Assembly (NCBI RefSeq): GCF_014698755.1
Contig: NZ_JACJTO010000009.1
Span: 59,528-123,527, forward strand
Direction of reading: 5' to 3'
From: Aphanizomenon flos-aquae FACHB-1287
Lineage (GTDB): Bacteria; Cyanobacteriota; Cyanobacteriia; Cyanobacteriales; Nostocaceae
Length of the DNA: 64,000 nt
Positions 56,656 to 64,000 of this stretch are shown here, in pieces; positions within the stretch are counted from its first letter, which is position 1; every line of letters begins with the position of its first letter. The notes beneath the pieces were generated by a model that made no database searches, had not been told where the DNA came from, and was given only the letters and a program-made list of their open reading frames with translations. The position numbers and the translations under genes are program-made.

Positions 56656-57498
56656 ATGGCTAGAGCAATTGAACGGATAGAAAAAGATATTACTGAGTTA
56701 AAAGAGGCGATTAGAGCGATCGCCCAAGAACTCAATTTAGCTTATGTTAGATATATACATATTCTCGGATCAGCCTTGCAAAAACAATTGATCTTGGCTA
56801 GTTATTATCTATGTACCCAGGGGTATCCCCATGAATTTCTGAACTTATCACTAAATCAACGGCAAAAATTACAACAAGGTATTCGGCAATTAAGTCAACA
56901 AGCGGCTCAAGAATTAAGTAGTTATATTCAACCTCCAGAAGTTACGCAAATAGAAACAATTGTAGAAACTGAGAAAAACGAGGAAACTGGACAAGAAGAG
57001 GAGGAAAACGCAGAAAAAGAACTAAAAATCTTAGATCCTTCTAACCCCATAGAACTAGCGGAATGGCAACAAAATTTAGAAGAAGCGATTCAAGAAACTT
57101 TGAACAAAGCCTCCCAATCGGCTAATATTTTAATTCAGAAAACCGGGGTGTTACCGAAAAAACTACCGGAACCAGTTTTAATTGCTGCAACTGCTGCTGC
57201 GGCTTCCTCTGAATCTTCTAGTAATATGATACCCAGCCCTCCCAATTTATTAAACTTAGTGATAGAAATTAGTGATGAGGAAGATTCCGAAGATTCCAGT
57301 TTCACTCAAATTATGGCTATTTACTTGCGACTAGGTGAAATAGAATTTGCTGACGCGATACTCTTGTCAGAACGCAAGGGAATCCGTAGTATTTTAGTGC
57401 AACTAAATAAATTAGGACGAGAATATCAAAAAAGACAACGAGAAATTAAGATTGCTGAAGCTGAAGCAGCTTGGCGTGCCAGTTGGTTTCAGGATTAG
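56656..57498 (+). CDS. Conserved hypothetical protein with coiled-coil ends
   Basis: The 280-residue protein starts with a helical ARAIERIEKDITELKEAIRA segment, then a helical domain, an acidic linker (ETEKNEETGQEEEENAEKEL, about 105-125), an alanine-rich AATAAAASSESSS stretch near 180, and a C-terminal helical part (YLRLGEIEFADAILLSERKG) ending AEAEAAWRASWFQD. No signal, membrane span or catalytic motif is seen. I do not recognise a family. Confidence 0.55.
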   Translation: MARAIERIEKDITELKEAIRAIAQELNLAYVRYIHILGSALQKQLILASYYLCTQGYPHEFLNLSLNQRQKLQQGIRQLSQQAAQELSSYIQPPEVTQIETIVETEKNEETGQEEEENAEKELKILDPSNPIELAEWQQNLEEAIQETLNKASQSANILIQKTGVLPKKLPEPVLIAATAAAASSESSSNMIPSPPNLLNLVIEISDEEDSEDSSFTQIMAIYLRLGEIEFADAILLSERKGIRSILVQLNKLGREYQKRQREIKIAEAEAAWRASWFQD

Positions 57499-57576
57499 CG
57501 CCCAGGAGGGAATTAAAAATGCAAAATTAAAAATTATAGTTGATCAAAAAATTCTATCCGTCAAAACTGGATACTG

Positions 57577-57707
57577 CCAATAACCAATAACCAATAACCA
57601 ATAACCAATAACCAATAACCAATGACCAATGACCAATGACCAATAAATGACCAATAAATGACCAATAACCAATAACCAATGACCAATAAATGACCAATGA
57701 CTAATGA
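57577..57707 (+). repeat. ATAACCA/ATGACCA heptamer array that supplies the recG start codon
   Basis: From 57577 about 18 units of CCAATAA or CCAATGA, with ATGACCAATAA joints, run into the recG gene. Several units contain ATG, and the ATG used by recG (57697) is inside one of the last units. On the reverse strand the array reads as (TTGGTTA)n. Confidence 0.9.
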
Positions 57708-60162
57708 AACACCTGATTGGATAAGATTGCATAAAGCCTTAGCTTTTGAGGCAGAAAATGGCTTTATAGACTTAGTGGGTAAACAATACCGCTTTAGTGA
57801 ATTTCTTTGTTTGACTTTTGGTAATTTCCCAACTACTTTACCGTCAAATGAACGTTGTCGTTGGCAAGAAATAGCAATACAATTTGCCAATTATCGAAAT
57901 TTGGCGTTAGCAGAAAAAAGGGATTTAGTAACAGAAGTTAGAAGATATATTAATCAACTGCAAGAAGAATTAACAACTAAACCACCCAAAAAAATTTACG
58001 AATTTAAAAATCAACAGCCGAAAACTCCAATTGCTGGGGAAATCAACAAGACAATAGTTCCAAAAATTGAACAACAACTCAGCAGTTTACCAGAAATTGG
58101 TATTAAAAAAGCTGAAAGTTTAGCCCGATTAGATTTACATACTATTCGGGATTTACTGTTTTATTATCCTCGTGATCATATTGATTATGCCCGTCAAGTT
58201 AATATTAGTGAATTAGCAGGAGGGGAAACAGTAACTATTATAGCCAGGGTAAAAAGATTTAATTTCTTTACCAGTCCTAAAAATAAAAAATTATCAATTT
58301 TAGAATTAATTCTCAAGGATAATACAGGAGAAATTAAAGTTAGCAGATTTTTTGCAGGTGCGCGTTTTACTAGTCGTGGTTGGCAGGAAACATTAAAACG
58401 CAACTATCCTGTAGGTAGTATGTTGGCGGCTTGTGGGTTAGTCAAAGGTAGTAAATATGGGTTAACTTTAGATAACCCAGAATTGGAAGTTTTAGCAAGT
58501 CCTGGAGATGCTATTGATTCTTTAACTATTGGACGAGTTGTGCCTATTTATAGCTTAACTGAGGGAGTAGTAGCTAATACTGTCAGACAAGCTGTAATGG
58601 CGGCTTTAACGGCAGTAGTTAATTTAAAAGATCCTTTGCCGAAAGGTTTACGAGAGAAATATGATTTAATGGAATTAAAAGAGGCTATTCCTAATATTCA
58701 TTTTCCCAAAGATAGCGACTCTTTAAAAATTGCTCGTCGTCGTTTAGTATTTGATGAATTTTTCTATTTACAAGTTGGTTTGTTACAACGTCAAAAACAA
58801 GCTAAAGCAATTCAAACTGGTGCTATTCTTACACCGAAGGGAAAATTATTAGAAAAATTCCAGAAAATTCTTCCCTTTAAATTTACTGGTGCACAACAAC
58901 GAGTTATTAATGAAATTCTCACCGATTTACAAAAAGCTACACCCATGAATCGTTTAGTTCAAGGTGATGTCGGTTCAGGTAAAACTGTTGTTGCTGTTAT
59001 GGCTATTTTAGCCGCAATTCAATCAGGTTATCAAGCGGCGTTAATGGCTCCTACGGAAGTATTAGCAGAACAGCATTATCGTAAGTTAGTGAGTTGGTTT
59101 AATCTGCTACATTTGCCTGTGGAATTATTAACAGGTTCGACAAAAATAGCTAAAAGACGAGAAATTCATTCTCAATTAGAAACTGGTGAATTACCTTTAT
59201 TGGTTGGGACTCATGCCTTAATTCAAGATAAAGTTAATTTTCAAAGATTGGGTTTAGTGGTAATAGATGAACAGCATCGTTTTGGGGTACAACAAAGGGC
59301 AAAGTTACAACAAAAAGGCGAACAACCTCATGTTTTAACAATGACTGCAACTCCTATTCCTCGCACTTTGGCATTAACGGTACATGGGGATTTAGATGTT
59401 AGTCAAATTGATGAATTACCACCTGGAAGACAACAAATTAAAACCACTTTATTGAACGGTCATCAAAGAACCCAAGCTTATGATTTAATCCGTCGAGAAG
59501 TTGTCCAAGGTAGACAAGTTTATATAGTTTTGCCTTTGGTAGAAGAGTCAGAAAAATTAGATTTGCGTTCGGCTGTAGACGAACATCAAAAATTACAAGA
59601 AAGCGTTTTTCCTGATTTTCAAGTTGGGTTATTGCACGGACGCATGAATTCAGCGGAAAAAGAGGAAGCTATTCACAAATTCCGGGACAATGAAACTCAA
59701 ATTATCGTTTCTACCACCGTGATTGAGGTGGGGGTAGATGTGCCTAATGCTACTGTAATGTTGATTGAACACGCGGAAAGATTCGGTTTATCACAATTAC
59801 ATCAATTGCGGGGTCGTGTAGGACGGGGTGCAGCGCAATCATTTTGTTTATTAATGAGTAGTTCCAGAAGTGCAGATGCCCAACAACGTTTAAAAGTATT
59901 GGAACAGTCCCAAGATGGGTTTTTTATCTCTGAAATGGATATGCGGTTTCGCGGTCCGGGGGAAGTGATGGGAACTCGTCAATCTGGTGTAGCAGATTTT
60001 ACTTTAGCGAGTTTGGTGGAAGATGAGGACGTTTTGCTGTTAGCGCGACAAGCAGCGGAAAAGGTGATTGATATGGATGCAAGTTTAGCGCGTTGGCCGT
60101 TAATGCAGGATGAGTTAAAGTATAGGTATGAGCGGTTAATGGGTGGCGCGATTTTGACGTAA
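57697..60162 (+). CDS. recG: ATP-dependent DNA helicase RecG
   Basis: The 821-residue protein has a cyanobacterial N-terminal extension (about 130 residues), the wedge/OB domain (VTIIARVKRFNFFTSPKNKK) and the helicase core: Walker A QGDVGSGKTVVAV, DEQHRFGVQQR (motif II variant), TMTATPIPRTLALT (motif III) and QLRGRVGRG. It reverses stalled replication forks. The start codon lies in a heptamer array; out-of-frame ATGs just upstream could affect translation. Confidence 0.97.
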   Translation: MTNETPDWIRLHKALAFEAENGFIDLVGKQYRFSEFLCLTFGNFPTTLPSNERCRWQEIAIQFANYRNLALAEKRDLVTEVRRYINQLQEELTTKPPKKIYEFKNQQPKTPIAGEINKTIVPKIEQQLSSLPEIGIKKAESLARLDLHTIRDLLFYYPRDHIDYARQVNISELAGGETVTIIARVKRFNFFTSPKNKKLSILELILKDNTGEIKVSRFFAGARFTSRGWQETLKRNYPVGSMLAACGLVKGSKYGLTLDNPELEVLASPGDAIDSLTIGRVVPIYSLTEGVVANTVRQAVMAALTAVVNLKDPLPKGLREKYDLMELKEAIPNIHFPKDSDSLKIARRRLVFDEFFYLQVGLLQRQKQAKAIQTGAILTPKGKLLEKFQKILPFKFTGAQQRVINEILTDLQKATPMNRLVQGDVGSGKTVVAVMAILAAIQSGYQAALMAPTEVLAEQHYRKLVSWFNLLHLPVELLTGSTKIAKRREIHSQLETGELPLLVGTHALIQDKVNFQRLGLVVIDEQHRFGVQQRAKLQQKGEQPHVLTMTATPIPRTLALTVHGDLDVSQIDELPPGRQQIKTTLLNGHQRTQAYDLIRREVVQGRQVYIVLPLVEESEKLDLRSAVDEHQKLQESVFPDFQVGLLHGRMNSAEKEEAIHKFRDNETQIIVSTTVIEVGVDVPNATVMLIEHAERFGLSQLHQLRGRVGRGAAQSFCLLMSSSRSADAQQRLKVLEQSQDGFFISEMDMRFRGPGEVMGTRQSGVADFTLASLVEDEDVLLLARQAAEKVIDMDASLARWPLMQDELKYRYERLMGGAILT

Positions 60163-60206
60163 AATAACTGTAGATTCGCCATTTTATTCCTATTCAAGTG
60201 AGTATA

Positions 60207-62969
60207 TTATTTTTCGTCTTCTTCCCAGTTCAAAATTTTTGAATCTAATTGTTTCAAGGTTTCTTTTACTGTATTGTCTAGTGTGTGACGGTCATACCCC
60301 TGGCTTGATTCTGCTTCGATTTCAATGGTAATTTTGATGTTGGCTGCTCCTGCTTGAAGTGGTGTAATTACACCACGAACTAGATTAGATAGTTTACTCC
60401 AAGGTAAATCTGCTTTGAATTTGACTTTTTTAACTTTAGTTTTTGTTTCACTGGAAGGATTGATATTATAAGTTCCAGATGTAGTTTCAACTTTGCTAGT
60501 ATTTACTAGAGGATTTTCAATTGTTGGCTTACCTGATGAAGTTTGACTTGTATTTTCTTTTGTTTCATTGCTATGAAAATCTGGATTATTATTATTATTA
60601 TTATTTGAATTATTATCGAATTGAGTTTGTAACTGTGCTTTTTCCGCTTGAGCAACTTCAGGACGTACTACAATAGCTGCTAATGTGATTTCATTCAGAT
60701 TGTCGTCGTCATCTTGATAATAAAGTTGACCATTAAATCTAATCCCCAATTTACCCTCTTTAACTCCTGTTTTCACTGCTTCTAAAATGACTGATTCATT
60801 TTCTAATAACGGTTTATGTCCAGGAGTTCTCAGAAAGTTATTATAAATATCCTGTAAACTTTTCTCAGTTTCATTAACACTCAATCCTTTATTTAAAAGT
60901 ACATTTGCTGCAATCTTAGCATTAATTGATCGTTGATGTTTGAGATGATTTTCTACCCGTTCTAGCCAAGAATTACCTTCTGCTTTTGTAGCTGTACTAA
61001 AATCATTATAACCTATATAATCTATAGTATTTTGACCACACCATGCTAGATGACGATAAGCTACAATCAAACCATCTACTATGTCTTTTTCCGCTTGTTT
61101 CAGTTTGTTCTGTAAATCAGTTTTAGATGATAAGGAAAGATTCTTTTTCAGGTCTTGATCTTCAGTGATAGCAGTTAACGCTAGATAACGTTTTAATCTG
61201 GTTTCTAGTGTTACATAACTATTAGCATCTGCAATTACTAAAAATACAGTATTTTTATAAACGCGAAAAGAAGTATTGCTAAATAATTCCTGGATAAATT
61301 GCTCAGTTTCCTGATCTCCCTTTTTATAATTAGGATGTAAGATCACTAATTTAAACTTAGTATGATCAGGAATATCCTTAGACTCTTTCCAAATATGAGT
61401 TTCAAAAAATTTACCCTTAGGCTGTGCTTTGATTAATTCCCGTAATTTATCTGTAATTTGTTCATCATCAATTAACTGCTCCTTATCAACAATAACCCGG
61501 TTTAAATTGGGTTCATTTTTAAAGCTATAAAGACGTTTTTCCTCATGAAAATACCAAAGATTATCTGCTAATTTCGCTATAGCATCTCCAATGATCATGG
61601 CAGGAATATTATCATTAAGTAGGGCTATTCTCAACCAAGATAAATTAACTCCTCTTCTGTCTGAACCGCTAAAAGAATAGAAAAACACTCCCGTTGCTAA
61701 TTTAGACGCAATATTATATTTTTCATATTCACTCCCCATATCTCTATCAATCTGTTGAGATTTACCCATAATATCGGAAGTAATAATACTATCAAATGGA
61801 TCACCAATATGTTTAATTAGTTCTCGCTTTAATATGGGATTTGCCAGATTTATTTGTGATGATTGAATTAAAGGGTCTGCACCTTTTTTATAAATGTCCT
61901 TAATCACTTCTGCTAATAGTCTTAATACTCCTCTAGTTCGTTGAAATTTAGGAAATGAACCCCATCTTTCATACAGAGTATCTATCAATTCGGGATGAAA
62001 TGGATAAGCTTGTTCTATTTTAGTCCGATAGCTAAGTTCTTTAACTTCCGAGGGTACATCATTACCTAATTGTTGATAAAGACGAAAATAGGTTTCTGCT
62101 GTTTGTTTATGTTGGTTAATATCTCCTATATTGTCAAATAACCGTTTTCTGACAACTTCATAAATTTCTATACCATCTACAGGTACATAAATACTCTCTA
62201 CTCTACCCGATACTTTTTCTAATTGAGATAATGCTCTAGTTGCAGCCTCATCAAATTTTTCTAAATCACTTTTTGGTAAAGTTAAAATTAATACGGAATT
62301 ACTAGAAGCAGCAATGACCTCCGTAATTTCTTGTAAAAAGACTAACGTTTGTCCTTGGGCAATTTTTTCCTGTTTTTCTAATTCGTTAGCTTTGGTAATA
62401 TATGCTAATAATTCATCTATTAAAATCAAAACTGAGCCACTTTGTTTGATGATTTCTCTTAAAATCTCTTTTCCGGGAGCAATACGTTTTTGGTCATGGT
62501 CTTTAATTAAATGATAACAACCCAGTTGTTCTGCTATTTCTCCCCAGGGAGTTTTACCATTAATTACATCAGCTTCTGTTCCTACAAATACCGCAACTTT
62601 GGTACTAGGAATTGATAAGTTATTAGCTAAAGATTGAATTTGGGATAAATGCTTGACTTCATGAAATGATTTAACTAGATGATAAACTGCTAATAAAGAA
62701 TGGGTTTTACCACCTCCAAAAGGGGTTTGTAGTTGAATAACTTTATCTCCCGTACTATTAGCTATACAGGTTAAAACGTTACAAATTAATCTTTGTAAAC
62801 CGCTAGTTAAATAGGTTTTTTCAAAGAATAAACGAGCGTCTAAATATTCTTGGGGTGCTGTACCTTTAACCACTTCTACAATATCCACAGCAAAGGATGA
62901 TTCGTTAAATGTCCCGTCACAAATTTCTTTTCTTGGGGTGGCAATATTCCACCATGCTGGTAATGTCAT
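60207..62969 (-). CDS. DUF499-type large ATPase (probable phage-defence component)
   Basis: The 920-residue protein has a P-loop QTPFGGGKTHSLLAVYHL (81-98), a Walker B-like VLILIDELLAYI and a domain order typical of DUF499 ATPases, which recur beside DUF1156 methylase-like proteins and helicases in defence islands. A DNNSNNNNNNNPDF low-complexity segment near 795 precedes an acidic C-terminal region. The adjacent upstream gene on the same strand encodes the C-terminal part of a DUF1156-type protein. Confidence 0.75.
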   Translation of the reverse strand: MTLPAWWNIATPRKEICDGTFNESSFAVDIVEVVKGTAPQEYLDARLFFEKTYLTSGLQRLICNVLTCIANSTGDKVIQLQTPFGGGKTHSLLAVYHLVKSFHEVKHLSQIQSLANNLSIPSTKVAVFVGTEADVINGKTPWGEIAEQLGCYHLIKDHDQKRIAPGKEILREIIKQSGSVLILIDELLAYITKANELEKQEKIAQGQTLVFLQEITEVIAASSNSVLILTLPKSDLEKFDEAATRALSQLEKVSGRVESIYVPVDGIEIYEVVRKRLFDNIGDINQHKQTAETYFRLYQQLGNDVPSEVKELSYRTKIEQAYPFHPELIDTLYERWGSFPKFQRTRGVLRLLAEVIKDIYKKGADPLIQSSQINLANPILKRELIKHIGDPFDSIITSDIMGKSQQIDRDMGSEYEKYNIASKLATGVFFYSFSGSDRRGVNLSWLRIALLNDNIPAMIIGDAIAKLADNLWYFHEEKRLYSFKNEPNLNRVIVDKEQLIDDEQITDKLRELIKAQPKGKFFETHIWKESKDIPDHTKFKLVILHPNYKKGDQETEQFIQELFSNTSFRVYKNTVFLVIADANSYVTLETRLKRYLALTAITEDQDLKKNLSLSSKTDLQNKLKQAEKDIVDGLIVAYRHLAWCGQNTIDYIGYNDFSTATKAEGNSWLERVENHLKHQRSINAKIAANVLLNKGLSVNETEKSLQDIYNNFLRTPGHKPLLENESVILEAVKTGVKEGKLGIRFNGQLYYQDDDDNLNEITLAAIVVRPEVAQAEKAQLQTQFDNNSNNNNNNNPDFHSNETKENTSQTSSGKPTIENPLVNTSKVETTSGTYNINPSSETKTKVKKVKFKADLPWSKLSNLVRGVITPLQAGAANIKITIEIEAESSQGYDRHTLDNTVKETLKQLDSKILNWEEDEK

Positions 62970-63044
62970 TGTTTTTTTCTCCTGTTGATTTTTGATTGAC
63001 TATATTTACCGTAGGTTGGGTTGAGGAAGGAAACCCAACATTCA

Positions 63045-63138
63045 TAGGACTTACATAAGATGTGGCTGAACACCTTATTCTTGCGTAGGGGTAATTCATG
63101 AATTACCCCTACTTTCGGTTCTTTTTGCGTAAGTCCTA
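63045..63138. repeat. MITE-like element with a 28-bp perfect palindrome
   Basis: TAGGACTTACATAAGAT at the left faces TGCGTAAGTCCTA at the right, inverted repeats of about 10-13 bases. Inside, 63085-63112 is an exact palindrome (GTAGGGGTAATTCA and its mirror). It lies between the DUF499 gene and the DUF1156-type remnant, in a 170-base spacer that also holds GTTGGGTTGAGGAAGGAAAC and CCAACA. Confidence 0.6.
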
Positions 63139-63139
63139 A

Positions 63140-63964
63140 TTAAAATAACCCTAATTGTTTAGCTTCATTTCCCCCTTTTTGATAACTTTCCCGTCCATAA
63201 AGTAAACCTTGTAACATCTGCTTCTCCTTATCACCATCTGGTAATACCTCAGAAATAGATTGTGCTACTTGCCAAAAGGCATTATTGTTTAATTGTCCCG
63301 TGTTGGTTAAAAGTTCTGTAATTTTCTCTCTATTATTCTTCTCCCATAATAATAACATTTGATGCAGGATATCAATCATGTTTTCTAGTTTTTCTTGGTC
63401 AATAAATTTTTTATCTCTGTCCTTGGGACTGAGGACAGTAATAAATTCTTTATCTTTCTTAATAAATCCCTTATTCCAATATTCCGTAATTTCTATACCA
63501 CAAGCTGAGGCTAATTTTCGTCCTTCGTCAAATATGACTTTACTATTACCAAATGTCCAGCGCCATAGTAAATAAAATCGGGTTTGGGGGTCAATTCCTC
63601 CTAGTTCTTGGGGGTTTTTGAGAATTTTAGTTAATGCGTATTCACTAACAGTCTTACGGATAAATTCTAATAGAGTTGCTGCTGCTATGGTCTCTCCTGC
63701 GTAGGTTTCCACAGTCGCATATTTTCCCACTATTTCTAATGCAGGACCAATAGCAGAAATAAAGAAATCACTACCGCTGATTCCTTGACTCCAAAAATGC
63801 TCTAATCTTTCTTGGATTTTTTCCTGTATTTCGGTTTCTATTTCTTCAAAATAGGCTGTTTCTGCACTGGTGCGTTTACGACATACCCAGAAATGTTGAA
63901 TGTCGTTACAAAACTTTACATATTTAAGTATACTAGTATTATCAAGGGTAAAAATGTCAACATT
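63140..63964 (-). pseudogene. C-terminal part of a DUF1156-type (adenine-specific methylase-like) protein
   Basis: The minus-strand frame is open from 63964 to a TAA at 63140 (274 codons). From about VCRKRTSAETAYFEEIE it matches the C-terminal third of DUF1156 proteins: RLEHFWSQGISGSDFFIS, GPALEIV, GIDPQTRFYLLWRWTFG and LHQMLLLWEKNNREK. Codons before CRKR do not look like the family, and an in-frame TGA lies at 63965-63967. No ATG, GTG or TTG occurs before GTG 63730, so an intact gene is unlikely. The methylase catalytic part is absent. Confidence 0.6.
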
Positions 63965-64000
63965 TCATAATATCTTCCATCCAATGAACATAACTGATTT

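Noticed and set aside
56581..57707. CRISPR-like appearance of regularly repeated DNA
   Set aside because: Units are seven bases with no spacers and no cas genes are near; these are heptamer tandem repeats.
57561..57890. Minus-strand frames with VIGHWLLVIGYWLL-type repeats
   Set aside because: They are the translation of the CCAATAA heptamer array and the recG 5' end; the repeat period, not coding selection, explains them.

Overview
The window comes from a cyanobacterial chromosome, most likely a filamentous heterocyst-forming type (Nostocales; genus not resolved). Evidence: psbZ, ndhN, a CpcT-type bilin lyase and MinCDE; many GCGATCGC (HIP1) palindromes; AT-rich coding DNA; and abundant heptanucleotide tandem repeats (TTGTCAG, TGACCAA, AAAATCT types) in spacers. 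All product names are by reading protein motifs; no database search was run.

Layout. 1-2246: a clipped antitoxin-like gene, a tiny secreted peptide not previously called as an ORF, a start-less HicB-like remnant, a small membrane protein and ychF. 2247-10300: an accessory island carrying a PLP-dependent decarboxylase, a PaaK-like adenylate-forming enzyme, four tandem paralogues of the PixA/AidA inclusion-body family, a GNAT and an isochorismatase-like hydrolase, with mobile-element-like repeats near both ends and inside. This is the best candidate for an undescribed system. 10302-19146: tyrA, a DUF1517 protein, a lipoprotein, a C-terminal processing protease, a MITE-like element, a four-carbon acid sugar kinase-like gene and minCDE. 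19724-24341: pstSCAB and a cpcT-like gene, then tRNA-Cys.

24582-42200, all on the minus strand: the S10-spc-alpha ribosomal supercluster, transcribed from rplC down to prfA (rplC-D-W-B, rpsS, rplV, rpsC, rplP, rpmC, rpsQ, rplN-X-E, rpsH, rplF-R, rpsE, rplO, secY, adk, infA, rpmJ, rpsM-K, rpoA, rplQ, truA, rplM, rpsI, rpmE, prfA). rpsJ, rpsN and rpmD are not in it. Many of its spacers hold heptamer arrays that could fold as inter-cistronic hairpins.

43055-54176: ndhN, a Uma2-family protein, a degenerate-Walker ATPase-like protein, gene debris (kinase and DUF29-like fragments), proA, tRNA-Gly, ribH, psbZ, a DHH-CBS-tRNA nucleotidyltransferase fusion and ddl. 54397-60162: rpsB (with a structured leader and a strong hairpin before tsf), tsf, an IS200/IS605-type relic, a hypothetical gene and recG, whose start codon lies in a heptamer array. 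60207-64000: a DUF499 ATPase and the C-terminal part of a DUF1156-type protein with an in-frame stop and no visible start, probably a decaying phage-defence locus cut by the window edge.
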